Notes under the pieces: model-generated
Seen by the model: the letters and a program-made list of their open reading frames with translations, nothing else
Databases searched by the model: none
What the model was told of the DNA's origin: nothing
Translations under genes and position numbers: made by a program
Part shown: positions 1 through 11,327 of the stretch, in pieces
How the letters are laid out: every line of letters begins with the position of its first letter
How positions within the stretch are numbered: the stretch's first letter is position 1
DNA from: Immersiella caudata
Taxonomy: Eukaryota > Ascomycota > Sordariomycetes > Sordariales > Lasiosphaeriaceae
NCBI GenBank assembly: GCA_030512335.1
Contig: JAULSU010000003.1
Span: 4,464,001-4,528,000 of the forward strand
Length of the DNA: 64,000 nt
Reading direction: 5' to 3'

Positions 1-1
1 C

Positions 2-3000
2 GGACAAGACCCGCATCCCAGCAAAAAGAGACGCCTCGATTCAGACGACAAACAGACTCCGATTGTCTCGGCGCCGTCCACCTCCTCTTCCCCACCTCGA
101 TTTTTCAGAGACTTAGATGAAGATGATGACGAACAGACTCCAATTATCTCGGTGCCTCCCACCTCGTCTCCCCCAACCCGATTTTTCAAGGACTCAGATG
201 ACGAGGACGATGAAGATTACTACTCAGCCACCCCCAAACAAGTCCCAGAAACATCTTGTCTCCCGAGAAGAACTCCCCTTTTGGAGCAAGATGTCGAGAA
301 CTCATCGAACCGAGCATTGTCTTCTCGCCCGGCCGCTCAGTCATCGAGCTCGGCCCCCGCTCCGATGGGCTTCGACCGCAAGACATTCGAAGCATTTGTT
401 GGCGAGAATATCGACACAGACACTTTGGCGATTATTCAGGACAACTGTGGGAACAATATCGAGAGGGCAGTTAATATGTACTTTGATGGGACGTGGAAGA
501 ATCTGAAGAGAAAAGCGCCCAAGGCCACGCCAATCCGATCCTCGGCCTCAAGTTCCACGTCGTATACTCCGAACGCCGTAGCGACACCCCGCGTTACACC
601 GATCGCTGGCCGGCAAATATCCAATGCGCGATACATCGGCGCGTTCGGCGTTGAAGGATGGTCGACGAAGAGTGGCATAAATTTGCTAAAGCACGGCGAC
701 GCTGTCAAGATCGAACGCCAGAAGATTCTTCCGCTCGGAAACGGCCTCGGAAAGGGGCAATCGAGGACAGGGCCACAGCGAATCAGCCTGGCCGCTGCAA
801 AGCGCGTCGATGTCATCGTGCGCTTCACCGATACAAGCGGTAGGGAGATTGGGCGGCTGGGCAAAGAGGCGGCCAACTGGGTTTCAGTCTTGATGGACCA
901 GGGTGTTTGCAAGTTTGAAGGGACTTGCGTCTATGCGCCAGAGAGGCTGAGGACAGGCGATCCAATCTACTTGCAGTTGAGGTGCTCGTTGCTCAAGTCA
1001 GCCTTCTTCGAGAGAGCGTTCCAGATTGAGGACAATCGCGCAACCGGACGATTTGAAGAGGCCGAGTCAACAGAGGAGAAGGATATGAGACTCAGGCAAG
1101 TCGCACTGGTCAAGTTGTTCCAGGAGATCAACCTCGTCCCGACGAAAACCAACGCAGCGGCGGCAAAGCACCAACGACAAGGTCTGTTGGAGGTGGCCGA
1201 GCGCGATGACAACAAGGATAAAGCCCAGTCGAATGACTCGGACGCGGAGAAGCCGGGTAGCTCAACCCCGGAAGAAAAGGAGGAGGGCGAAGAGCTCGAG
1301 CAAGACCAGCTGGACGCGCTCTACAAGAAGGCGCAGTCCTTTGACTTTAACACACCCATGGCTGAACCTGCCGAGACCTTTGCGATGGACCTACGTCCTT
1401 ACCAGAAGCAGTCTTTGCACTGGATGATGGGCAAGGAGAAAGACGAGAGGAACAAGCAGCGAGAGGTTTCGATGCACCCGCTCTGGGAGGAATACACCTG
1501 GCCGACCAAGGATCATGATGACAAGGAACTCCCCATTGTGCCCGATCAACTAAGCTTTTACGTCAACCCATACTCGGGCGATATGTCCCTGAACTTCCCT
1601 CGACAACACCAACATTGTCTGGGCGGAATTCTGGCAGACGAGATGGGTCTGGGCAAGACGATCCAGATGCTGAGTCTCATTCATTCTCACAAGTCCGACG
1701 TCGCGATTCGGGCCAAGGAGTCTGCAGCGAACGACCCATCAGTCACTCGCCTCCCGCGTCTTCCATCGGGCCCTAGCAATGGTGGATTTGTGGATGCCCC
1801 CTGCACTACCCTGGTTGTCGCCCCAATGTCTCTCCTCGCCCAGTGGCAGAGCGAAGCAGAGAACGCGTCGAAAGAGGGTACGCTCCAGTCTATGGTCTAC
1901 TATGGCGCCGAGAAGAATGTAGATCTGTTGACAATGTGCTGCGAAGCCAACGCTACGACTGCTCCGGACGTCATCATCACAAGCTACGGTGTTATCCTGT
2001 CCGAGTTCAACCAAATTGCTGCGAAGAAGGGCGACAAGTCTGGACATCGTGGTCTCTTCTCGCTCAACTTCTTCCGTATCATCCTGGATGAAGCCCACAC
2101 CATTAAAAATCGGCTGTCCAAGACAGCCAAAGCCTGCTACGAGCTCAGCGCCGAACACCGATGGGCATTGACTGGAACGCCGATTGTCAACAGACTTGAA
2201 GACCTCTTTAGTTTGGTCCGGTTCCTGCGCGTCGAGCCGTGGAACAACTTCTCTTTCTGGAGGACCTTCATCACGGTGCCTTTCGAGTCTAAGGAGTTTG
2301 TGCGAGCGCTGGACGTTGTCCAAACCGTCTTGGAACCTCTTGTTATGAGGAGAACGAAAGACATGAAGACACCAGATGGCACACCCCTAGTTGACTTGCC
2401 ACCCAAGACGGTTGACGTTGTCGACATCGAGCTGTCCGAGACAGAGCGCGATGTTTACGAACACATATACAACAGGGCCAAGCGGACTTTCCAGTCCACT
2501 GTCGACGCAGGAACCGTCATGAAGTCTTACACGACACTCTTTGCTCAGATTCTTCGTCTCCGTCAGACGTGTGACCATCCGGTTCTCGTTCGCAACCAGG
2601 ATATCGTCGCCGACGAGGAAGAAGCCGGCGCCGCAGCTGACGCCGCCTCTGGATTTGCGGACGACATGGATCTTCAGAACCTCATCGAGCGCTTCACTGC
2701 GCAGGCGGACGAGAACGTCGGATCCAACGCTTTTGGCGCACACGTGCTTGGTCAGATTCGAGACGAGGCAGCCAACGAATGCCCCATCTGTGCAGAGGAC
2801 GAGATGGTCGACCAGACGGTCACGGGTTGCTGGCACTCAGCGTGTAAACAGTGTCTTCTGGACTACATCAAGCATCAGACGGACCGTCAAGAGGTCCCGA
2901 GGTGTTTCCAATGCCGAGAGCCTATCAACGCCCGGGATCTTTTCGAAGTCGTTCGACACGATGACGACCCGGAGGCGGCATCACCGTTTGAACAAGGCCC

Positions 3001-3608
3001 CCGGATCAGTCTGCAACGTCTCGGGGCTGCTGGATCCTCGTCAAAGGTTACATCTCTGATCAAGCATTTGAGAGACCTACGGAGAGACAATCCCACCATG
3101 AAGTCTGTGGTCTTCAGCCAGTTCACGTCGTTCCTCTCGTTGATCGAGCCCGCCCTGACTCGCGCCAACATGCGCTTTTTGCGGCTTGATGGATCGACGA
3201 ACCAGAAGCAACGCGCGGCAGTCCTATCGGAGTTCAAGGACTCGAAGAAGTTCACCATCCTCTTACTCAGTCTCAAGGCCGGCGGTGTTGGCCTAAACCT
3301 TACCTGCGCCAAGCGGGTATATATGATGGATCCATGGTGGAGCTTTGCAGTCGAAGCGCAAGCCATCGACCGAGTCCACCGCATGGGCCAGGAGGATGAG
3401 GTGAAAGTTTACCGGTTTATTGTCAAGAACAGTGTCGAAGAGAGGATGCTGAGGGTGCAAGACCGAAAGAAGTTTATGTATGTGCCCGTCCCGCTTCCTG
3501 TTGTGTTGGAATGCTAACATTGATGGCAGTGCAACCTCTTTGGGTATGATGTCGGAGGAGGAGAAGAAGATCCAGCGGATTGAGGACATGAGAGAGCTTC
3601 TGAGCTAA
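2..3608 (+). CDS. rad5: RAD5-type DNA-repair helicase / ubiquitin ligase, 5' partial
   Basis: SWI2/SNF2 ATPase and RING E3 acting in error-free post-replication repair (PCNA polyubiquitination, fork reversal). The frame is open from base 2, so the start codon lies outside the window. I read one intron at 3478-3529 (GTATGT..GGCAG, branch GCTAAC); splicing gives KKFIATSLGMMSEEEKK and a stop at 3606-3608, the expected RAD5 C-terminus. About 1184 residues are visible. In order: acidic N-terminus, UBA-like helix pair near 415-490, HIRAN domain (YIGAFGVEGW, near 635), Walker A DEMGLGKT (near 1637), DEAH box (near 2092), C3HC4 RING (CPIC..CWHSAC..CFQC, 2780-2925), helicase C-terminal domain ending near QAIDRVHRMGQ. 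All catalytic motifs are present, so it looks functional. Family assignment is firm; full N-terminal length is unknown. Confidence 0.95.
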
Positions 3609-3809
3609 GCAACAGCATGCATACATACCTACATTTGATGACCAAACATGATAGAGTGCCATGCACATGATAGATCCGACATAATGACCAGTGGGCGCCC
3701 TCTTCCATGCTAGAGTTGATAATTCCCTCGCCGTTCTTCCTTAGCTTCGTGCTGACAAGCTACACAGCTGACTCCGGCTGCCCTGGTTCTGAGCCCCTTC
3801 TCCACGGGA

Positions 3810-3823
3810 CCCCCCCCCCCCCC
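3810..3823. repeat. 14-base poly-C run
   Basis: A run of 14 C lies in the 752-bp gap between the RAD5-like gene and the next gene. It is a simple homopolymer, prone to sequencing and replication slippage. I see no gene in 3609-4360; the right part is the promoter and 5' leader of the gene at 4361. Confidence 0.9.
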
Positions 3824-4121
3824 AATGTGCCATGGTCAACGAGATGCTGTTGTGCGGCGCCTTGGCTCCTAGAGGTCTGTCTGAATGTTGATCGCCCCTG
3901 ACCCATCACGCATGTACGGCATTTGATACCGCAGAGCACGCTGTTTTGGACGCCCATATGGAATTCCCGCCGTCCATGTCCCTCTTTGGCATGTCAATTC
4001 TGCGGGATCATGATCGGCCGGTGTCCCAACTAACACCACCGGTCAACCCCTAGCCCCTGACGCCGTCTCTGTGGTGTTCACGCGACACCCTCACTTACTC
4101 GACACCATGGCAATTACCGCG

Positions 4122-4128
4122 TATATAA
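4122..4128 (+). promoter_or_regulatory. probable TATA box for the gene at 4361
   Basis: TATATAA lies about 235 bp before the ATG at 4361. If used, transcription would begin near 4150 and leave a CT/CA-rich leader of about 200 nt, a layout common for highly expressed secreted proteins in ascomycetes. Inferred from motif and position only. Confidence 0.5.
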
Positions 4129-4360
4129 CCTCCCAGAACATCCTTCCCGTCAGATCAGATTTGCTCACCAACACACAGTCTTTTTCAAAGAAACCCACTT
4201 TCATTCATTCTCTACAGAATCACCAAGGTAGTCATCGGACTTACCGTCACATTCATTGCAAAACAATCAAATCTTTCAGTCTTGCGACAGATTCTCAGCA
4301 ACCAGTCTTCAAGACAGTCACTCTTTTATAACCTCTCGATCATCACCATCATCATTCAAA

Positions 4361-4825
4361 ATGAAGGCCTCTACCACCCTCTCCCTCCTCGCCGTCTGCG
4401 CCAGCGCCGTCGTCGCCTCCCCCGTCCCTGTTGCCGATAAGCGCCAGGACGGCGACGCCAGCAACAACGTCAGCAACAACAACAACAACTACAACGGAGG
4501 CGGCGACCGCAACCACGGCGCCATGACCTACTACGAAGTCGGCCTCGGCGCCTGCGGCCACGACGACAGCGGCAAGGGCGACTCGGAGAACATCGTCGCC
4601 ATGTCATCAGAGCTAATGGGCAAGGGCGACAACCTGTGCGGTCGCAAGATTCGCATCCAGGGCAAGGACGGACAGACCGTCATGGCGACGGTGCGCGACA
4701 AGTGCCCGAGCTGCTCGCCGGATGAGCTGGATGTCAGCAACAAGGTGTTTAAGGAGGTTGTGGGCAACTTGGGGGTTGGACGGTCGAAGGTTAGTTGGTC
4801 GTTTGTTCCTCAGCGCCAGGAGTAG
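4361..4825 (+). CDS. secreted double-psi beta-barrel (expansin/RlpA-like) protein
   Basis: 154 residues, no intron, ATG in a good fungal context (TCAAAATG). Residues 1-19 form a signal peptide ending near VVAS; a Kex2-type KR at about 27-28 suggests a short propeptide. An Asn/Gly-rich linker follows, then from about residue 55 a compact domain with TYYEVGLGACG, DNLCGRKIRI, DKCPSCSPDELDVS and a closing VSWSF strand. This pattern matches single-domain DPBB proteins of fungi (barwin/expansin-like, loosenin-like), which loosen cell-wall polysaccharides or act as small apoplastic proteins. There is no expansin carbohydrate-binding module. Substrate and role in virulence cannot be told. The gene stands alone with its own TATA box and leader. 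Confidence 0.85.
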   Translation: MKASTTLSLLAVCASAVVASPVPVADKRQDGDASNNVSNNNNNYNGGGDRNHGAMTYYEVGLGACGHDDSGKGDSENIVAMSSELMGKGDNLCGRKIRIQGKDGQTVMATVRDKCPSCSPDELDVSNKVFKEVVGNLGVGRSKVSWSFVPQRQE

Positions 4826-5460
4826 ATGCACGCTGTGCAGATATCTCTGGCGGAGGCAAACGGACCGGATCAGGGGAGGATATTGGGGAGGCGGGCAATT
4901 GGATGGTGGATAATGGACTGTGCTTGTCACACGCTTGGTTTGGAGGTGTTGTACGATATTGTATTGTATTGTGCGACGTACAAAACAGGTGGCCGGACCA
5001 CTTTTGCCTGCAAAAACTGCAAAAACTGCGAGGTCTGCTGTGTTTTTGTGAGTTGTGAGATGGTGCGTGGCCCGGTCGGAAGTTGGCATGCAGGTAATCA
5101 AGTGCGGCTGGGCTTTCTGTTGGCTGGGGAAAGAGCGATCGTGGTTGGGAACTGCGGTGTCGGTTTGCTGCATGAGCTGATGAGGGGATAAATCACGCCA
5201 GGCCGTCACCCCACCTGGTTTGGGTTGAGCCGCAGCCGGGCGGCAGCAGGTTTTTTTGTGGTATGCATCCTGCGGCAAGGAACCTTCCAGTCGGTTGCCT
5301 TAAAAAATGCGGGAGATATTTTTGGGCGCCCGGTTTTTGTATGACTCCATTTTCAACTTCACCGCTACCCACAACGCATTACCACGACCAGACCGCAACC
5401 ACAACTCACAGCAATACAACCACAACTATTGATCGTCAAAAAAACAAAACAAACACCAAA
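4826..5460. other. intergenic, no gene seen
   Basis: About 635 bp between two same-strand genes. It should hold the 3' end of the DPBB gene and the promoter of the gene at 5461. The last 110 bp are CA-rich and end in an A-rich leader. Open frames here have no recognisable protein pattern. Confidence 0.6.
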
Positions 5461-6219
5461 ATGACCAAAACCTACTTCCTCACCCCCGGCTGGGACATCC
5501 CCTCAACCACACCCCTCCTCGGCACCATCATCGCCAACCCCTCCCAGCCCGACCTCGCCCTCTTCACCCCTTCGCCCTCCTCCCTCACCACCACCACCTC
5601 CTCTCCCGTATCCTTCACCTCCCCACCCATTCCCTCCCCCTCGGACCCGCCTCAATCACTCTTCCACACCTTCCTCACCACATACGGCCTCGGCCCCGAA
5701 CCCGCCATCACTTTTGACCACAAGCACGGGATCCGCTCTTATTCTCTCCGCGATCAGCGATCCATCACCCTCAAGCATGACGTTGAACTTTTGAAAAACG
5801 CGACGGGTGATGTTAAAGTCTCTACCCTCTTCAAGAATAATGTGGGAGTGTACCTTATCACCGGCATCAAAACCGTCACCGGCGCAGCCGTCACCGTCGC
5901 AAGCTCAAAGGGACGCGAATGGGACGTCAACCTGGGTATTTCCACGGGGGGCGAAGGCGTGATATTCGCGGTGGAGGTGGTGGAGGTGAGAGTGGAGGGG
6001 GAGGAGGTGATTGTGAAGGAGCTGGGTGTGGGGGAGGGAGCGCTGCAGACGAGGCTGGATGGGGAGTTTGGGGAGGGGATGTTTAGGGTTGTGAAGGGGG
6101 TGGATGAAGGGGTGGAGGGGGGAGAAGGGGTGCAGATTGTTACGGCGAGTGGGACGTATGTGGATTTGTTGACGGCTAGTACGGCGAAGGTTGGGGGGGA
6201 GCATGGGATTTGGTATTAG
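5461..6219 (+). CDS. uncharacterised fungal protein, possibly gasdermin-like (RCD-1/HET-Q1 type)
   Basis: 252 residues, intronless, ATG after an A-rich leader (CCAAAATG). No signal peptide or clear TM helix. The N-terminus (YFLTPGWDIP..LLGTIIANPSQP) and the middle (VGVYLITGIKTVTGAAVTV, then a SKG-type turn) resemble a widespread family of about 250-residue ascomycete proteins. From memory I associate this pattern with fungal gasdermin-like cell-death proteins, but I cannot confirm that without a profile search. The second half is rich in Val/Glu/Gly beta strands and ends GGEHGIWY; the C-terminal tail after about residue 200 is Gly/Glu-rich. The last 250 bases of the gene are strikingly G-rich with no C, unlike the C-rich first half. 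If it is a gasdermin, a protease would be expected to cleave its C-terminal part. Confidence 0.5.
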   Translation: MTKTYFLTPGWDIPSTTPLLGTIIANPSQPDLALFTPSPSSLTTTTSSPVSFTSPPIPSPSDPPQSLFHTFLTTYGLGPEPAITFDHKHGIRSYSLRDQRSITLKHDVELLKNATGDVKVSTLFKNNVGVYLITGIKTVTGAAVTVASSKGREWDVNLGISTGGEGVIFAVEVVEVRVEGEEVIVKELGVGEGALQTRLDGEFGEGMFRVVKGVDEGVEGGEGVQIVTASGTYVDLLTASTAKVGGEHGIWY

Positions 6220-8217
6220 GGGAGGGACATGGAAGGGGATGGGGGGGATGAGGATTAGGGGGGAGAAAGGGGGTAAATCTTGGGAGGGTGGAGCAGAGTC
6301 TAGACTTGAATTTGTTCGGCACATGATCCTGACAGGATTGGGGGCTTCTTGGTTATTGCCTATCTTGCTTTTCTCATGTTTCCATGTCTTTTCTGTGTTT
6401 CCAAATCACCTCAGGCGAAGTCCCATTTCCCACTACCAGTCCCCCGTGCCAATTTCATAATCATGCAGTTTGAGGGGAATACCCTGTGATGTCTCGTCAG
6501 CACTTCGGATAGCCTGAGAATGAAGAAAGCTCACCTTAACAGCCTCCACAAGTCGGGTTCTCGTCTGTGACGACAAATCCGTGGACAAGAGTATTGGCGT
6601 ATCAATTCAGATTCATGTTGCGGCAGAACACAGGTCTTTGGCGGCTCTGGTTGTTGCGGGCCATTATGATGAATGGGATTGTTTCTCGGAAGCCTTGAAT
6701 GTTAGGTATGATGTTTATGTCTGAGGCTCGACGGGTATTGCTGCGGGATGGGAAATGTGTGCTGGGTTGTGTTGTGTCGTGTGTTTCTAAGGCTGCTATG
6801 CCGGTGGGTAGACGCTGGTTTTATATACCTGAGATTCATGGACCACAACTCTTAGAGGGTGGTTGTTCAGTTTGAGAATGTCTTTGTTTGGACGGTGTTC
6901 TGGCTGTGCAGCGCAAGTTTGCAGTGAATGAAGTGGCCGACAGGGATGCCTGTGGGTGACGAGTGGATTGCAAGGTGGCACTTTCCTCTCTTCTGGTCTG
7001 GCTCAACTGGAGGTGGTCTGTTAATATAATGGGAAGGAGCGAGGAAAGACGTTGGGCAAACATGTCTCGTCTTGCTCGTGCCCTCTCTCTCCCTCTCTTC
7101 ATTTGCCTCTTCGTCGAACGAATGAACACAGCTGCCCGTCGTTTTTGTTGTTGCCAAGCTGTAAATATGTGGTCGACTTTCACCTCCACCTCCACCATAA
7201 CCTCCCCGCTCTCCGCAGACCAGTCGAGCTTCGGCTCTTTCGTTGTTACGGCAGCCACCTGCTTCTTTGGCCTCTGGGGCATCATCAGACGATTTTTGTG
7301 TATAAGTGGGCTCCCGAAGGCTCACAGGGAAAGGAGGGCGTCCCGAGAACGGCAGGAAAGGATGGAAAGGATGGCAACTGAACAGGTATCATTTGTGCCC
7401 GGGGCTTCCTCGGGGCTCACCTAGGGGCTCCACTGTCAGGGCCGGACCCACATGAGAGCGAGCAGCTGGACGAGCCAGACATAACCTAAAACTTGGCTTA
7501 ATGACGATGGTCAAGCCAAGTACTGGCTCACCGCCTTATGTCGGCAGGATCAACTGCAAAACACCTGAGACGAAGTGAAAATTGTCATATGAAGCTGTCA
7601 TATGAGGCTATTGTAAGTTTATTAAATGTTCAATTAACACATCATTCATATGGAGGCCTCTCATGTGGAACTACCATTAGAAGCTATTCAGTCGCCGCTA
7701 GTACGGTAAGCATTGTTTGACTATCGCCAACCATCTCCTACCGCGCGTATCGCGGAGTGTGGCCATCACTAACCAAACCTCCACTACGTAAGGATTGGCC
7801 AGTGTGAAGGGCGCTCGGCGGAAGCAAACACCGTGGCGCGCGCCTACTCGCTTGGCCACATCATCTGATAGAAACCCATGGAATGTCATGGATATTTGGA
7901 GCCTCTGGCCTCCGCGTATTTGTACCTGTTGCCATCGCAACCAAGTAGTTAGAAGTCATGGACTCATTTGATGCCATTGACAAGTATTGTTGAACTGAAC
8001 TGTTGAGTGCCCACAGGGCTGGCCATCTTGCGTTCCAAGACACACCCTGTGCCACTATTGCCGAGCCACGAGGTGTCCCTTGTCACAGGCCGCTTCCTGT
8101 CCTTGCCATAACGCGCTCTCTCGTGCTTTCTCTATCTAGTTATGGGACGAGCACCTTTTCCCGAGTCGCTAGTAGCGTTAGGTAGGTCAGCCAGAAAAAA
8201 AAGAAAAAAAAAAAGCA
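6220..8217. other. 2-kb intergenic region without a supported gene
   Basis: Overlapping open frames on both strands at 6796-7424 are mutually exclusive, compositionally biased and match nothing I recognise. An A-rich stretch (8193-8215, A runs broken by G) closes the region just downstream of the PAQR stop codon. No tRNA or clear transposon was seen. Confidence 0.5.
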
Positions 8218-9378
8218 TCAGCATAAAGGATGCGATTGACGGTAGCGGTATCCCGTAACTAGTCCCATCACATGAAAAGCTCCGCCCAGAACGGCACAAA
8301 TGTGGTGAAGCTGATGCGAATGACCCCAGATGTCAAACGTGCCAGGGCTAAGCCGTTCGGGTATACGGCTAGCAAACATGCTCACGCCTGTAACGAGAGC
8401 CAGGGCCTCTCCAACATACCATGCAGCTCCAACTTCCTCGCATGCCCGGGCCCAGCCAATCTCACCTGTTCGGTGCAGCAGCGGCAGCATGGCCGAGAGC
8501 GTGAGCAGCCCAAAGACACCAGCCCGAAGCGCCCTCCTCTTGCTACCCCCACCACCCGTGTCGAAGAGGGTGATGGCGGCGGCGATGGCCGAGGCGAGGC
8601 TCAGACCCCAGTAGACGCGCTGCACGGTCGGTTGGCAGTAGAAGGCGTAGTACGTCAGCGATGTACCCCCGCCCAGGACGAGCACGCAGATGCCGAGGAT
8701 ATCCATGGTGCCCCAGAAGTGGTGGACCCTATACGAGTGGCTCCGCAGCGTGTGGAATGTGGTGCTCAGCCCGAAGCAGACGGACGCCGAGGTGAGGAAG
8801 GCGCCGAACGCGAATTTATCGCCGGTGGTGAGATGAAGAACGCTCGAGTCTGAGGCGTGGCGGTAGAGCGCTGCGCCCGTGGCTAGGAAGGCTGTCGATC
8901 CAAGGAGATGGGTCCAGATGTTCATGGTTTCCATGTGCAGACATCGCCAGAGACGCCAAGAGCGACGGTACGAATGGGTTGGCATCGGGTGGCCGGTCAA
9001 GATGTATTCGTTGTCGCGTAACCAAGCGGGAATTTGGTCTTCGTTTGCGATCTGGGGCCAATAGGAAGATGGGTTTTCGAGTCTGTGGCGGGGGTGGTCT
9101 CGGCGAAGGATAGGGGTTGTACCAGAATCAAACCCTGTGGATGATGACGGCGACGTGGGCGAAAGTGTTGCGGGGGTTGCAGGTGATGCGACGGCCGTTG
9201 CGTCCTTAGCCATGGCTGCGGATTCGAGCTGATGAGGGGTTTGTTGATTTTGCGGCCTGTTTGACGTGGCGGAATGAGACTCGCTCATCACCATCTGTGG
9301 GGTAGAGAAGTTGAAAGAGAAAGTCAAGGTTGTCATTTTGAGCGGCGCTTGAGGGCCAGCGCTTATTTCTGGAAACAT
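8218..9378 (-). CDS. PAQR / haemolysin-III family seven-span membrane protein
   Basis: 386 residues from the ATG at 9376-9378; later in-frame ATGs (e.g. 9334-9336) could be the real start because the first 80 residues are low-complexity Ser/Thr/Pro. The core begins near residue 120 (WLRDNEYILTGHP), then W..CLHMETMNIWTHLLG, TLRSHSYRVHHFWGTMDILG and the C-terminal GHSHQLHHICAVLGGAFHV. These carry the conserved metal-binding histidines (first H in TM2 region, HxxxH near the end) of PAQR proteins: adiponectin-receptor-like, fungal Izh. They are hydrolase-like membrane proteins affecting sterol/ceramide and zinc homeostasis. Seven hydrophobic segments can be counted. No intron is needed. The upstream neighbour is divergent, about 250 bp away. 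Confidence 0.88.
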   Translation of the reverse strand: MFPEISAGPQAPLKMTTLTFSFNFSTPQMVMSESHSATSNRPQNQQTPHQLESAAMAKDATAVASPATPATLSPTSPSSSTGFDSGTTPILRRDHPRHRLENPSSYWPQIANEDQIPAWLRDNEYILTGHPMPTHSYRRSWRLWRCLHMETMNIWTHLLGSTAFLATGAALYRHASDSSVLHLTTGDKFAFGAFLTSASVCFGLSTTFHTLRSHSYRVHHFWGTMDILGICVLVLGGGTSLTYYAFYCQPTVQRVYWGLSLASAIAAAITLFDTGGGGSKRRALRAGVFGLLTLSAMLPLLHRTGEIGWARACEEVGAAWYVGEALALVTGVSMFASRIPERLSPGTFDIWGHSHQLHHICAVLGGAFHVMGLVTGYRYRQSHPLC

Positions 9379-9632
9379 TGGAGCCAAGTGCCAAGAACAT
9401 CAGCGATTGGCTAGATAAGTGGGCCTAAGCCATTGATTCAGTTCCAACCGCCGTGGGCATTTTCAGCACCAACATCCAAGATAGTGCAAATTGCGGAAAT
9501 GCAACCACGCACACTGTATCGACCTAAATACTCACATGGCCATGGCCAGTGCGTGGGCGGTCCCTGAAACTCACTGACTGTTGAAACCAACAGCCGCATC
9601 AGTGGGTCCCCTGCCAAAGTGAAGCGCATATA

Positions 9633-11087
9633 ATGGTTGTCTTGCGGACTGGAACCCGCCGTGGTCCCATTCAAGCCGTCGCTGAATGGCCTCTATTTTC
9701 AAGTCCTGAATGTTTTTCCAACGCCATGAACAGTTCCATCAGCCATGGAAACGGCCAAGTTGCCGGATGGGTATCAGGCCCCAACTCGAGAGGCACGATT
9801 GACATAATCTGGTCATCCCTCATCACCATCTTCCTCTGCACATGGACGGCCATCTGCCTCAACATCCCCCACACGGATGATACCCAATTCAAGATTCTCT
9901 ACCGGAAAGCAAAATGGATGTTTTGGGCCATTGTTGGCCCGGAGCTTGTCCTCGCCGTCGCCATCGGCCAGTTCGCCTCAGCAAGACGCTCCGTCAAACG
10001 GTTCCACAACCTTGGCATACACAACTGGACACTCCGCCACGGCTTCTTCGCCGACATGGGCGGCATACTGCTTCAGACCAAGGACTTCGCCCCCTTCCTT
10101 GTCAACAGCCGACAGCTCGCCTACCTTGTTGAGAAGAAATACCTCGAGTGCCCCAAGATCACAGAGGACGAGATCTGGGACAAGTCCAAGGCCGACACCA
10201 TGTCGAAGATCCTGACCCTGTTGCAGGCTAGCTGGCTCATGATTAGCCTCCTCGGCCGCGCCATCCTAAAGCTCCCAACGTCAACCCTGGAACTCTCGGC
10301 GGGTGCTATCGTCCTCTGCACCATTGGCACCTCATTCTGTTGGCTGCGTAAGCCCTGCGACGTGAAGAAGGGGATCCTGATCGCGACCGAAGCCACAGCC
10401 GCTCAGATCCTGATCGACGCCGGCGCGGAGGCCGCGAACCCGTATCGCAACACACCGCTCGACTTTGTCGCCAAAGAGTCCATGACGTTTGGGTGCGATG
10501 TCATGGGTTTCTTCGGCATGCGCAGCGACAACCCGGAGCGGCCCCTCCGGCAGTTCCCTAACGACCGGTTCCCCGATATTAGTACGCTCGAAAAATTTTC
10601 TCTCTTCTGGATCACTTCGGCCTTTGGGGGCTTCCATTTGATTGGGTGGAACTTTGTCTTTCCCACCCGATTAGAGCTGCTTCTCTGGCGCGTATCGAGC
10701 TCTATGGTGACGGGTGTGACTGTGTTCTTTTGGCTGATTGAGACGATTGCTGCGCGCCACCGCTTTGGCAGGTGGGACAAGTACCTAATACGGCTGCGTC
10801 TAAAAACACCGCTTCCAGAGCAGGCGCTCACTTCGGATGATTCAGCTTCAGATCTTGAGGGCGGCGTAAATCGGAGACACACCATACGCCGGATGGACGA
10901 ATTTGAGAAGCTGCAAAAGAAAGCAAAGCCAATCTTAAAATGGGAGGTTGGGTTGATTATTCCAATAGTGATTCTGTATGCTGTTGCTCGGGGTTATATG
11001 GTATTTGAAGCGTTTGCAAGCATGCGAGAGCTGCCAGTCGGCGTCTTTCAAACAGTTAGTATCATAGATTCCATCCCGCACTGGTGA
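9633..11087 (+). CDS. uncharacterised fungal multi-span membrane protein
   Basis: Up to 484 residues, intronless. The ATG at 9633 opens the frame; an ATG at 9726 (MNSSISHG) fits the family better because the first 30 residues are not conserved-looking. The sequence GWVSGPNSRGTIDIIWSSL followed by a TM helix, a WMFWAIVGPELVLA helix, the soluble WTLRHGFFADMGG stretch, two mid TM segments, and the C-terminal ARGYMVFEAFASMRELP..SIPHW ending is the signature of a very large ascomycete family of unknown function, frequently found in HET/NLR-rich accessory regions. The ending is complete. I know no biochemical role and assign none. Confidence 0.85.
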   Translation: MVVLRTGTRRGPIQAVAEWPLFSSPECFSNAMNSSISHGNGQVAGWVSGPNSRGTIDIIWSSLITIFLCTWTAICLNIPHTDDTQFKILYRKAKWMFWAIVGPELVLAVAIGQFASARRSVKRFHNLGIHNWTLRHGFFADMGGILLQTKDFAPFLVNSRQLAYLVEKKYLECPKITEDEIWDKSKADTMSKILTLLQASWLMISLLGRAILKLPTSTLELSAGAIVLCTIGTSFCWLRKPCDVKKGILIATEATAAQILIDAGAEAANPYRNTPLDFVAKESMTFGCDVMGFFGMRSDNPERPLRQFPNDRFPDISTLEKFSLFWITSAFGGFHLIGWNFVFPTRLELLLWRVSSSMVTGVTVFFWLIETIAARHRFGRWDKYLIRLRLKTPLPEQALTSDDSASDLEGGVNRRHTIRRMDEFEKLQKKAKPILKWEVGLIIPIVILYAVARGYMVFEAFASMRELPVGVFQTVSIIDSIPHW

Positions 11088-11327
11088 TAGAACTGGAATA
11101 AATTAAGTTTTATTAGTCGAGTATCAAACCAGCGACCCCATCTAAGCCCAAGGTGCACAATTGTATGAAAAGGCCTTGTCGTCAGGTGGACGGCGTGTTG
11201 TTACTAGAGAGGAAGGCACGCATACCTCACACCAAATGAGACGGGGTACCTGCCGCCACTCCAGCTCCAGAGGCCTGACTTCTCAAGCCGCGAGATTCCG
11301 TGAGGTTGGATCACATATGAACAATGA

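Noticed and set aside
152..3517. RAD5-like frame starting at an internal GTG (152) and ending at 3517
   Set aside because: The frame is open back to base 2, and the last 40 nt before 3517 are intron; splicing at 3478-3529 restores the conserved C-terminus.
6796..7424. Overlapping frames of about 110-153 codons on both strands
   Set aside because: Mutually exclusive, low-complexity (poly-Ser/Leu or Arg/Glu), no conserved motif or good start context.
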